A stretch of DNA of 64,000 bases from Paenibacillus cymbidii (GTDB lineage Bacteria; Bacillota; Bacilli; Paenibacillales; NBRC-103111), in the NCBI RefSeq assembly GCF_004764705.1, contig NZ_SHLX01000007.1, positions 124,001 to 188,000 on the forward strand, written 5' to 3'. Positions 23,692-31,836 of this stretch are shown piece by piece. The position numbers and the translations under genes were made by a program. The notes under the pieces were generated by a model that was not told the origin of the DNA, searched no databases, and was given only the letters and a program-made list of their open reading frames with translations. How positions within the stretch are numbered: position 1 is the first letter of the stretch; every line of letters starts with the position of its first letter.

Positions 23692-24315
23692 TTATTTTTC
23701 GGAAATCGTCACTTTTTTGATTTTGACCGTTTCGGTCGGCGTGCTTACTTCCTGGCTCATCGGATTCAGCTTGACCGGCACGGAGTCGATTTTCATCACG
23801 GTGTCCATGCCTTCAATCACTTTGCCGAATACGGCGTAGGTCGGCGACTGGTTCAAATTTGCGCAAGACGCGCCGGTGCAAATAAAGAACTGGCTGCCCG
23901 CCGAATTCGGCGCCGACGTGCGCGCCATCGCCACGATGCCCGGATCGTATTTAACCTTCGGTTTTTCGTCCTCGATGGTGTAACCGGGGCCGCCGGTCCC
24001 GTTGCCCAGCGGATCGCCGCCCTGGATCATAAACGACTTGACGACGCGGTGAAACGTCAGCCCGTTGTAGAAGCCTTCCTTGGCCAAAAAGACAAAGCTG
24101 TTGACCGTCTTCGGTGCGTCTTTGGCGAACAGTTCGACTTTGAACGAACCTTTGCTCGTGTCGAAGGAGGCGGTGTACGTTTTGTTGGCGTCGATTTGCA
24201 TCGCCGGGGCGCTGCTCCACTGGCCGGGCGAGGCCGATTTTTTCTCCCCGCAGGCAGCCAGGGTCACAAGCGCAAGCGTAAGAAGCAGCAATAATAAAAA
24301 ATGGCGTTTGCCCAT
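23692..24315 (-). CDS. lipoprotein peptidyl-prolyl isomerase (cyclophilin type)
   Basis: A 207-residue lipoprotein with signal MGKRHFLLLLLLTLALVTLAAC, lipidated at Cys22. A cyclophilin domain then begins near residue 47. FHRVVKSFMIQGGDPLGNGTGGPGYT carries the catalytic Arg and the conserved Phe/Met/Gln set. SQFFICTG follows, and the later FGKVIEGMD is standard. It would catalyse proline cis/trans isomerisation in exported proteins at the membrane surface. The start at 24315 follows GGAGGG. It may be cotranscribed with the YdcF-like gene 24 bp downstream. Confidence 0.93.
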   Translation of the reverse strand: MGKRHFLLLLLLTLALVTLAACGEKKSASPGQWSSAPAMQIDANKTYTASFDTSKGSFKVELFAKDAPKTVNSFVFLAKEGFYNGLTFHRVVKSFMIQGGDPLGNGTGGPGYTIEDEKPKVKYDPGIVAMARTSAPNSAGSQFFICTGASCANLNQSPTYAVFGKVIEGMDTVMKIDSVPVKLNPMSQEVSTPTETVKIKKVTISEK

Positions 24316-24393
24316 GAAACGAATTCCCTCCGATGGCTACATGTTTTTGATAGTATAGCACATCCGGAATTCGCCCGACAAACGCCCTGTCCT

Positions 24394-25272
24394 TTACTTC
24401 TCCGGCGGCAGCAGCACGATTTTGCCGTCTTCGATCGTCACGCGCACCTTGTTCGTTCCGTCGACGCCGATTTCTTTCAAATAGTCGCCCGGAATTTGCA
24501 GCCGCCCCGCCTTGTCGAGCACCGCGTATTCGATATGGGCGTCCGGCGACTGGGCGACGCCAGCCTCCAGCTCCGCCAGCTCTTCGGCATACGATTTGCT
24601 GCGGATGAACTCGGACGACGTTTTGCCGTCGCGGATGGCCACCACCCGGTCCACTTTTTTCGCCAGCTGCGGGTCGTGCGTCACGATGACGACCGTCAGC
24701 CCCATGTTGCGGTTCAGATCACGGAACAAATCGAGAATTTGATCCGCCATGCGGCTGTCGACGGAGCCGGTCGGCTCGTCGGCCAGAAGCAGCCTCGGCC
24801 GGTTGGCCAGGGCGATGGCGATCGCCACGCGCTGCTGCTCGCCACCCGACAGCTCGCTCAGCTTGTTGCGCACGCGGTGGCCGAGCCCAACCGCCTCCAG
24901 CAGCTCAAGCGCGCGCTGCTTCCGGCGTTTGCCGGACAGCAGCATCGGCAATTCGACATTTTCCTGGGCGGTCAAATACGGAATCAGGTTGCGCGCGTTG
25001 TTCTGCCAGACAAAACCGACCGTTTCGCGCTTGTATCGCACGATGTCGCGTTCGGTAAATTTAAGCAAGTTTTTGCCGTCGACGACGAGATGCCCTGCCG
25101 AAGGACGATCGAGCCCGCCCAGCATGTTGAGCAGCGTCGACTTGCCGCTGCCGCTGTTGCCGATGATCGCCATCAACTCGCCGTCTTCGACGTGCAAATC
25201 GAGCCCTTGCAAGGCGACTACTTCGAGATCGGCGACCTTGTAGATTTTCACCAAATTTTCGCAATGGATCAC
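24394..25272 (-). CDS. ABC transporter ATPase (MacB/LolD type) with AbrB-like C-terminal tail
   Basis: A 292-residue protein with start GTG 25272 after GGAGG. The ATPase core (1-220) has Walker A GNSGSGKS (38-45), signature LSGGEQQR (141-148), Walker B LLLADEP (161-167) and His199. Family members usually end near residue 225-235. Here about 70 more residues follow: a helical linker, then [19 protein letters not shown] and [15 protein letters not shown] (about 251-289). This matches the swapped-hairpin AbrB/MazE DNA-binding fold in pattern and length. The fusion may let the ATPase bind DNA or dimerise through the tail. The gene directly follows the giant permease (gap of 3 bp). Confidence 0.9.
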   Translation of the reverse strand: MIHCENLVKIYKVADLEVVALQGLDLHVEDGELMAIIGNSGSGKSTLLNMLGGLDRPSAGHLVVDGKNLLKFTERDIVRYKRETVGFVWQNNARNLIPYLTAQENVELPMLLSGKRRKQRALELLEAVGLGHRVRNKLSELSGGEQQRVAIAIALANRPRLLLADEPTGSVDSRMADQILDLFRDLNRNMGLTVVIVTHDPQLAKKVDRVVAIRDGKTSSEFIRSKSYAEELAELEAGVAQSPDAHIEYAVLDKAGRLQIPGDYLKEIGVDGTNKVRVTIEDGKIVLLPPEK

Positions 25273-25275
25273 CGG

Positions 25276-28161
25276 TCAATCCTCCCCGAGCTTCACCGCT
25301 TGGTGAATTTTGATCCGCGACAGCAGTACGCCGAGCACTGTCATGCCGCAGGCGATCATCACCGTCACGATGACATAGATGCGCAGCGAATCGATTCCCT
25401 TGAACGTGACGCGGAACGGCGGCACTTGCGTAGCCGGGTTGAACGTAATCTGGAACAAACCGACGAACAACTCGCTCGTCACGTTGCCGGTGGCGATGCC
25501 GATCGCAATCGCAGCGCCGCTTGTCAGCAGTTGTTCGGCGACAAGCATGCCGATCACCTGCAGGAACGAAATGCCCATCGCCCGCAGGATTCCGAGCTGC
25601 AGAATGCGTCCGCCGAGCGACAGCACCCAGTACAACAGGAAACCGAAGAAGCTGATCGCCATCGAAATGAGGAAGCCCAGCGTCATGACACCGTTGACCG
25701 CAAGCTGAAACGGATCGTTGCGTGCATTAATCAACTGCTCGCGGGTATCGACGATCGACGTGACCGGCAGCTTCTTGGCGGCGATTTCGTCGTAGAACGT
25801 TTGCCGCTGCGCATCCGGCGCCAGCTTGATCCAGACGTCGTACGGCTCCAGTGCAATGGAGCTTTGAATATAATCGAGATGCGCGATAACGAACATCGGC
25901 GCGACCGGCTTTTTGTCTTTGTTGGACGCGGCTGCGGCGCTCGTCGACGAAACCGGAGCGGGCGGGTTCGGGTTGAACGTCGGCCAGTAATCGACGACGC
26001 CGTAAACGATGAACGTGCGCGATTCCGTGCCTACCCAGTTGATATAGATCGTATCGCCCGGCTTCACGCCTTTCTGCTCCGCAAACGTCCGGGAAACGAG
26101 CGCCGCCTTGGAATCGCCGGCCAGCAAATTCAAATAATCGAATAAATGGTGGTCGAGCAACCCGTCGCGCAGCCAGGCGGTGCGGCCAAAATCGTCGGTG
26201 TCGATGCCCATCAGGCTGATCTGCGCGCTGTCTTTGCCGGAACTGGCAACCGCGTCCCTGCGGACGAACACCTTGGCCGCGTGCTCCACGCCGGTCAGCT
26301 GGGTAAATGGCGTAAACGGCGGTTCGGTGTACTGAATCCGTTTCGGCGCCGCGGTCGGGGCAGGCTCCGGAGCGCCCGGCATCGGCGGCGGCGGCGCGTC
26401 GTTCTCCCAAGCGGTCTTGAGAATCATGTCCGTGCCGTTCGCGTACATGATCTTGTCCTCGGTGTTCTGGTTGATCGTTCGCGCCGCACTGGCGCTGTAC
26501 AGGCCGATGGCGATCGTCATAATCAGGAAAATCATCAAAAATTGGTATTGCACGCCCGAACGCCCCACTTGAATCAATGTAGCGTACAGCGACGGCGGCC
26601 ACCACTTTTTGCCGATCCAGTAAACGAAACGAACGAACCACGGATAAATGCGCAGCAGCAGAAGGCCGATGCCGAGCACGAACAGCGCCGGTACGAGAAA
26701 CAGCAGCGGATCTACGGTCAGCGTCGAGCTGTCGATGCCGAGCGACAGCATGTCTTGGCGCTGCCGCTCGAACGTCGTCAAGCCGTAAATGGAAACCCCC
26801 ACCAGCACGATGTCGATAAAAAATTTGTGCCAGAACGAGCTGCGATTTTGCCGCGCCTGCTGCTGCTTGTGGCCGACAATGGTTGTCCGTGTGGCGAGAA
26901 ACGCCGGAATGAGCATTGTGACGAACGAGCAGCCGACGGCATACAGCGCATACCGCAACGCCTCCCCGTCGACTTCGGCATGAAGCGCCGATCGCTGGAC
27001 GAACTCGAGGAAGCCGCTGGACGAGCCGAGCAGCTTCGTCAGCCACATGCCGACGAACGGGCCGACGGCGAAGGCGACGCCGCCAAGCAGCAGCGCTTCC
27101 GCCGCATAACCGGCGAGCACCTGCAGCCGGCTCGCGCCGCGGCTGCGCAAGACGGCGATTTCCGTCTTCTGCCGTTCGGTGATCAGATTGGCGACCATAA
27201 ACAAATAAAACACAAGCATGATCATCACCGGCACGTTGAGCGACCATAACATGGCGCGCAGCTTCTCCGCGCGGTCGAAATACGTCTGGATCGTCGTAAG
27301 CGCCGGCGCCTTCTCGCCATGATTGAAGTAATACATCGTTGTATGCGCGACAATCGCTTCGTTCATGCTGATGAAGCTGTATACGTTGCGCAGGTCCATA
27401 TTGCTGTAATCAAGGGCAAAGTACCAGCCGCTGCTGCGGATCGGCAGCACCTTCGACGTCGTCATATCCCGCTCGAACAGCTCGAACGGAATAAGGAAGG
27501 ACGAACGGAAGCCCGACAGGCTCGTATCCTGCCAGTACACATCGCTGTCGTCTTTTTTCTCGAATACGCCGACGGGCTTGATCGTTACCGGCTGCTTGAC
27601 TTTATCGTCCTGGACGACAAACTCGTTGCCCAGCACCATTTTGAAGCTCGTCAGCATGCTTTCGAGCACAAGCGCTTCATAGACGCCGTTCACCGGTTCC
27701 TTCGCCGGCAATCGGCCGTCGACGAGGCGAATGTGGTCCTCGATCCCTTCAAGCGCATCGATTTCCGCGGCGCGATTGACCGTACCGTCGATTTTTCCCG
27801 TGTCCGCCGGCGCGAATTTGTACGTCGTCGTCCCACGGGTGCGCACGTAATGCAGGATCGGAAGCCCAAAACCGGGCCCCGCTTTCGTTTGCATGAACGA
27901 GTCGGTGTAAGCGATTTTGGCTTTCGCGTCCTGAACGGATTCGTCGGTCAAATAAATGCTCGACCAGATCGACCCGGGATATTGCTGCGAGTTTTTCTGC
28001 ATCACTTCAAGGTCTTTGACGAGCATTCGCTGCAGAATCGCGTTCGTATAGATCGGCATGCTGCTGACGAGCGCCACGGACAAGATCAGGCCGGACAGCA
28101 GACTGAACTCGAGCCACTTGTTTTTCCACATTTTGCGTAAAATCATCACGAATATGGCCAA
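25276..28161 (-). CDS. large FtsX/MacB-type ABC transporter permease
   Basis: About 960 residues. One N-terminal membrane helix (WLEFSLLSGLILSVALV), an extracytoplasmic domain of about 290 residues, a central cluster of helices, a second extracytoplasmic domain (Ala/Pro-rich near PPPPMPGAPEPAPTAAPK), and a final FtsX core of three helices (near GVMTLGFLISMAISF, LTSGAAIAIGIATG, IYVIVTVMIACGM). This is a duplicated-FtsX layout like large MacB-like exporters. I place the start at TTG 28161, because GAGGGG is nine bases upstream. An ATG at 28188 is also in frame but has its AAGGA almost touching the codon. The partners are two ATPases and a lipoprotein adaptor. Confidence 0.9.
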   Translation of the reverse strand: MAIFVMILRKMWKNKWLEFSLLSGLILSVALVSSMPIYTNAILQRMLVKDLEVMQKNSQQYPGSIWSSIYLTDESVQDAKAKIAYTDSFMQTKAGPGFGLPILHYVRTRGTTTYKFAPADTGKIDGTVNRAAEIDALEGIEDHIRLVDGRLPAKEPVNGVYEALVLESMLTSFKMVLGNEFVVQDDKVKQPVTIKPVGVFEKKDDSDVYWQDTSLSGFRSSFLIPFELFERDMTTSKVLPIRSSGWYFALDYSNMDLRNVYSFISMNEAIVAHTTMYYFNHGEKAPALTTIQTYFDRAEKLRAMLWSLNVPVMIMLVFYLFMVANLITERQKTEIAVLRSRGASRLQVLAGYAAEALLLGGVAFAVGPFVGMWLTKLLGSSSGFLEFVQRSALHAEVDGEALRYALYAVGCSFVTMLIPAFLATRTTIVGHKQQQARQNRSSFWHKFFIDIVLVGVSIYGLTTFERQRQDMLSLGIDSSTLTVDPLLFLVPALFVLGIGLLLLRIYPWFVRFVYWIGKKWWPPSLYATLIQVGRSGVQYQFLMIFLIMTIAIGLYSASAARTINQNTEDKIMYANGTDMILKTAWENDAPPPPMPGAPEPAPTAAPKRIQYTEPPFTPFTQLTGVEHAAKVFVRRDAVASSGKDSAQISLMGIDTDDFGRTAWLRDGLLDHHLFDYLNLLAGDSKAALVSRTFAEQKGVKPGDTIYINWVGTESRTFIVYGVVDYWPTFNPNPPAPVSSTSAAAASNKDKKPVAPMFVIAHLDYIQSSIALEPYDVWIKLAPDAQRQTFYDEIAAKKLPVTSIVDTREQLINARNDPFQLAVNGVMTLGFLISMAISFFGFLLYWVLSLGGRILQLGILRAMGISFLQVIGMLVAEQLLTSGAAIAIGIATGNVTSELFVGLFQITFNPATQVPPFRVTFKGIDSLRIYVIVTVMIACGMTVLGVLLSRIKIHQAVKLGED

Positions 28162-28192
28162 CTTGCTGTTCCCCTCTCGGCAGGACATTTCC

Positions 28193-29218
28193 TTACTGCA
28201 AAATGACTTTCTGCCCTTCCTTCAGCCCTTTGACGATCTCAATGTCCGATTGCGATTCGATGCCTTTCTCCACGTCGATTTCCTTGATGCTTTCCCCGTC
28301 CAAAATTTTCACGAACGTCCGGCCCAAATACGTGCCCAGCCCGGAACGGGGAATGACCAACACGTTTTCCTTCTTCATCAGCGTAATTTTGATGTCCGCG
28401 GAAGTGCCGAGCCCTACGCCGGCCGGAAGCTGCGCGGGTTCGATATAGATGGAGCGGGCGTACTTGTCCGCCAGCTGCTTGTTGTCCGTCTTCGGCGCCG
28501 AAGCCGGCGTCTGGGCAACTTTTCCGCTCAGCTTCTGGTCCTTGATGCCCAGCTCGACGGTCATGCCGACCTGCGCATCGGACACGTCGACGCCGCCGGA
28601 GACGGAATACACGAGCCGCATTTGATTCGGGTCGGCAATGGTGACGTACGTTTTCGACAGCTGGATAATGTCGCCGATTTTCATCGCTTCGATGCTCGTC
28701 ACGACACCGTCGATTTCCGCGACGAGCGCCTTGCCCTGGATTTGTTTGTAGGCATCGTCCAGCCGCGCCATCGCGATCTCGAGCTCCAGCTTGCGGATGT
28801 TCAACATCTGCGTGTCGCCGTTCTGCTGCGCCTGCTGCAGCGCCAGCTTCGCCTTCAGTACGTCGCGCTCCTTCTCCTTCGCATTGATGTCGAGACCGTC
28901 CACATCGAGCTGCACGAGCACATCGCCTTTTTTGACCATGTTGCCCACGCCGACGTTGACGGCGGAAATTTTGCCGGATACCGCGGTGAACTGCTCGTAT
29001 TTGACCGCCGTCGATTCGAACACGGCAGTGCCGATAATCTGCTTCATGATCGTGCCGGGCTTGACTTCATAAAGCTGGTACGTTTCTTTCTGCGGTTTGA
29101 CGAGCGGCGGCTTGAGCACCTCTTCCTCCTTCGGGATGAGGGTGCAGCCTGACGAAACGAGCAGCGTGCAGAACATTGCTGCGAATGCTGCCGATTTCCA
29201 TTTACCCCTGATCGACAA
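28193..29218 (-). CDS. lipoprotein periplasmic-adaptor-like (HlyD/RND) subunit
   Basis: About 341 residues. The TTG at 29218 has GGAGG nine bases upstream. An ATG three codons earlier touches the GGAGG, and the lipoprotein signal (AAFAAMFCTLLVSSGC) fits either start. After the lipidated Cys come a hairpin of coiled-coil type (about 100-150), a lipoyl-like half motif (VSGKISAVNVGVGNMVKKGDVLVQLD and ALVAEIDGVVTSIEAMKIGD) and a beta-barrel/C-terminal domain ending VEKGIESQSDIEIVKGLKEGQKVIL. Such adaptors work with MacB-type permeases. The first ~17 bases overlap the end of the upstream ATPase gene. Confidence 0.9.
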   Translation of the reverse strand: MSIRGKWKSAAFAAMFCTLLVSSGCTLIPKEEEVLKPPLVKPQKETYQLYEVKPGTIMKQIIGTAVFESTAVKYEQFTAVSGKISAVNVGVGNMVKKGDVLVQLDVDGLDINAKEKERDVLKAKLALQQAQQNGDTQMLNIRKLELEIAMARLDDAYKQIQGKALVAEIDGVVTSIEAMKIGDIIQLSKTYVTIADPNQMRLVYSVSGGVDVSDAQVGMTVELGIKDQKLSGKVAQTPASAPKTDNKQLADKYARSIYIEPAQLPAGVGLGTSADIKITLMKKENVLVIPRSGLGTYLGRTFVKILDGESIKEIDVEKGIESQSDIEIVKGLKEGQKVILQ

Positions 29219-29900
29219 TTTGGCCATCCTCCAGTGCATACACATGATCGACAATTTCCATGATCGCCGGGTCGTGCGTCGTTATGACGATCGTCATGCC
29301 GCTCTGCTCGACCAAATCTTTAAACACCTTAATGACCTGCAGCCCCATTCGGCTGTCCAACTCGGCTGTCGGTTCGTCGGCGAGCAGCAGCTTCGGCCGG
29401 TGCGCAATCGCCCGCGCGATCGCCACGCGCTGCTGTTCGCCGCCGGACAGCTCATAAGGACGATGCTTCATCCGCGGCTTAAGCCCGACAAAATCGAGCG
29501 CCTGTTCGGCCATCGCCCGGTATTGCCCGGCGTCCGCGCCGGCGATGCGCAAGCCGAACTCGACGTTCTCGTAAGCCGACATCAGCGGCATCAGGGCGAA
29601 CGACTGAAACACGAGGCCCATCTCCTTGCGCCGCAGCTCGTCCCTTTGTTTGGCCGACAAGCCCGACGTTTCCTGCCCGCGAAAATAAATCGCGCCGTCC
29701 GTTGGCAAATCGAGCGCGCCGAGCAAGTTGATCAGCGTCGTTTTGCCCGATCCGGACCGTCCTTTCAGCGCAACGAGGCGCCCGTACGGGATCGACAGAT
29801 GCGCTCCCTTGAGCGCATGCACGGCGCCGCCGCCGCGGCCGAACACCCGCTTGACGCCAACCGCCTTGACGATTGGCTCCTGCTCTTCCGCTACTAACAT
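29202..29900 (-). CDS. ABC transporter ATPase (MacB/LolD type), first of two
   Basis: A 232-residue ATPase with start ATG 29900; the in-frame region upstream has no plausible start with a ribosome binding site. Walker A is GRSGSGKTT, signature [14 protein letters not shown], Walker [15 protein letters not shown], with His in TTHDP. Unlike its partner ATPase it stops at the normal length and has no extra tail. It opens the four-gene exporter operon (ATPase, adaptor lipoprotein, permease, ATPase with tail). Two different ATPases may form a heterodimer on the duplicated permease. Confidence 0.93.
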   Translation of the reverse strand: MLVAEEQEPIVKAVGVKRVFGRGGGAVHALKGAHLSIPYGRLVALKGRSGSGKTTLINLLGALDLPTDGAIYFRGQETSGLSAKQRDELRRKEMGLVFQSFALMPLMSAYENVEFGLRIAGADAGQYRAMAEQALDFVGLKPRMKHRPYELSGGEQQRVAIARAIAHRPKLLLADEPTAELDSRMGLQVIKVFKDLVEQSGMTIVITTHDPAIMEIVDHVYALEDGQIVDQG

Positions 29901-29974
29901 GTGACTACGCCACCTCCGGGATGTTTGACCGAATCGAATCGAAGGAGACGGCTTCTTTGCTGTCGCCCGCTTGA

Positions 29975-30004
29975 AAACGTGCCCAACAGCGGTCGGGCAC
30001 GTTT
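29975..30004 (-). terminator. terminator downstream of the YesN-type gene
   Basis: AAACGTGCCC and GGGCACGTTT arms around a ten-base loop are followed by TTTTC on the minus strand. It lies between the exporter operon and the response-regulator gene. The MITE-like element at 30038-30203 lies between the regulator stop and this terminator. Confidence 0.75.
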
Positions 30005-30037
30005 GCCTTCTGGTTTGCTTGCGGCTTCGGATTGCCC

Positions 30038-30203
30038 TAGGGCGTGTTTGAATACTCCGAAGACAGCAGATTGTGCCGAATTTTCGTTCCATGCAAGGAA
30101 GTTTTGCGCAGGCTTACCGGGGGTAAGTCAAGCAAAAACTGACGCAGCAGGGGGCGAAAAGGCGGTGCAAGATGCACCTGAGCGGGTGTTCAAACACGCC
30201 CTA
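30038..30203. mobile_element. MITE-like element with 15-bp perfect inverted repeats and TA ends
   Basis: TAGGGCGTGTTTGAA at 30038-30052 is repeated exactly, inverted, at 30189-30203. The similarity continues inward with a few mismatches to about 20 bp. The outermost TA on each side fits the TA target duplication of IS630/Tc1-mariner elements. The 166 bp inside have no transposase frame, so this is a non-autonomous element. It lies in the 3' untranslated region of the YesN-type gene. Confidence 0.75.
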
Positions 30204-30282
30204 TATACAGGGTAACGCCGAACCCGGGCCAAAAGTAGACTGCATTTGTTGGAAAAAGTGCCTATCTGTTCGAACCGCCGCG

Positions 30283-31830
30283 TCAATTGCGCTTCAGCTC
30301 GTATTCCTTCGGCGTGCAGCCGACGATGCGCTTGAACGTTTTGGCGAACGACTTCGGATCGAGAAAACCGACTTCGCCGGCCACTTCGTACACTTTCATC
30401 TCGCCGGAACGAAGCAGCGCCTTCGCCTTGTCGATGCGGATGCGCGTAAGCGTTTCGATCAGCGATTCGCCCGCTTCGCGGCTGTACAAGTCGCTCAGGT
30501 AGCTTCGGCTCAGGCGTACATGCGCGGCGATATCGGTCGTGCCGATATTGCGGCGGTAATGCTCCTGCATATAACGAAGCGCATTGCGAATGAACGGATT
30601 GTTCGCCGCCGCGCGGCTCGTTTGCGGCGGTCTTTCGCCGCCTATATCATTTATGTGATTAAGGAAACGGGCGCACATTCCCTCCGCATCCATAACGTCC
30701 AGCCATGAGCCGCCTGCCTGCTCCCGCTGCGGCAGGTTCTCCCCTGTTTCCGTTTCGCCGCCATGGGCGAAACCGGCCAACATGCCGGCAACCTCGCGCA
30801 TAAACTCGCGCAGCGCGGCTACATCCGGCTTGCTTGCGCGGATCGCTTCGCACAATCGATCGGCGTGGTGGCGCATGCCGTCGAAGTTGGCGTTGGCCGC
30901 GGAGCGCAGCAAATCGCCGCGGATATCGAACGGCAGCGGTCCCGCCGGCCATTCTTCGGGAGCGGCCATGACGACGGTCGTTGCCGTCCCGTAGAAGCGC
31001 GCCCGCTGCCGGCGCTTGTGCGAATCGACGGCACCCGGCAGCTGCGCGATACGCGTCAGCTCGGGTCCTGCCGCAACCGTCCAATCGCCGTCCCGGGCCA
31101 ACAGGCCGAGCTGGGAGGCGAGCTGCTGCGCCTCGGCGTACTTGATCTCGTACGCTTCCCGCGCCGAGCGCCCTTCCGGCAGCGGCATAAGCAGCAGCAA
31201 ACCGCCCGGCTGCGGCAGCGCGCAAACGGCCGCCATGTACGCCTCCGTTCGCTCCGCCGCGGCAAGCGCGTGTCCCGTACCGATCAAATGAAGCGCATGC
31301 AACGTCCGGCAACGGCCGAACAGCTCCGCATCCAGTTGCGCCAAGTTCCCCTGTTCGCCTGCGATCGCCTGCCGCACCCGCTCCGCCAGCAGCGATTGCC
31401 GCGACTGCTCCCGTTCGCTGCGCCATTGCCGCAGCCGCTGCCGCTCTTCCCGGCGCTGTTCGAGATCGCGCTTCATATCAAGCAAAATCGCGACCAAATC
31501 GTCGGTTTCCATCGTCGGCTTCAGCATATAGTCGCTGGCCCCCAGCTTCATCGCTTCGCGCACGAACGAATAGTCGTCAAGACAGCTGAGCACAAGAAAG
31601 CCGATGTCCTCATATTCCGCGCGCGCCGTGCGGATCAACTCCAGCCCGTCCATGACCGGCATGCGGATGTCGGTCAGTACGATGTCGATGCCGCCTTCGC
31701 GAATGCGTTCCAGCGCTTCTCTGCCGTCGGCGGCGTCGCCCGACAGCGTCAGGCCGTGCCGCTGCCAGTCGACCATCGTGCGCAGCCCGGTGCGAATGAT
31801 CGGCTCGTCGTCCACCACGAGTATATTCAT
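30283..31830 (-). CDS. YesN-type response regulator with AraC output domain
   Basis: A 515-residue regulator. The receiver domain (1-125) has the phospho-acceptor Asp54 in VLTDIRMPVMDG and acidic residues DD at 7-8. A middle domain of about 270 residues, Arg/Ala-rich and poorly conserved, follows. The AraC-type double helix-turn-helix lies at about 415-515 (NIGTTDIAAHVRLSRSYLSDLYSREAG and VAGEVGFLDPKSFAKTFKRIVG). The start at 31830 follows GGAGTAG. It is paired with the histidine kinase gene six bases upstream. Such pairs usually control sugar-uptake ABC operons, but none is adjacent here. Confidence 0.93.
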   Translation of the reverse strand: MNILVVDDEPIIRTGLRTMVDWQRHGLTLSGDAADGREALERIREGGIDIVLTDIRMPVMDGLELIRTARAEYEDIGFLVLSCLDDYSFVREAMKLGASDYMLKPTMETDDLVAILLDMKRDLEQRREERQRLRQWRSEREQSRQSLLAERVRQAIAGEQGNLAQLDAELFGRCRTLHALHLIGTGHALAAAERTEAYMAAVCALPQPGGLLLLMPLPEGRSAREAYEIKYAEAQQLASQLGLLARDGDWTVAAGPELTRIAQLPGAVDSHKRRQRARFYGTATTVVMAAPEEWPAGPLPFDIRGDLLRSAANANFDGMRHHADRLCEAIRASKPDVAALREFMREVAGMLAGFAHGGETETGENLPQREQAGGSWLDVMDAEGMCARFLNHINDIGGERPPQTSRAAANNPFIRNALRYMQEHYRRNIGTTDIAAHVRLSRSYLSDLYSREAGESLIETLTRIRIDKAKALLRSGEMKVYEVAGEVGFLDPKSFAKTFKRIVGCTPKEYELKRN

Positions 31831-31836
31831 GTACCG

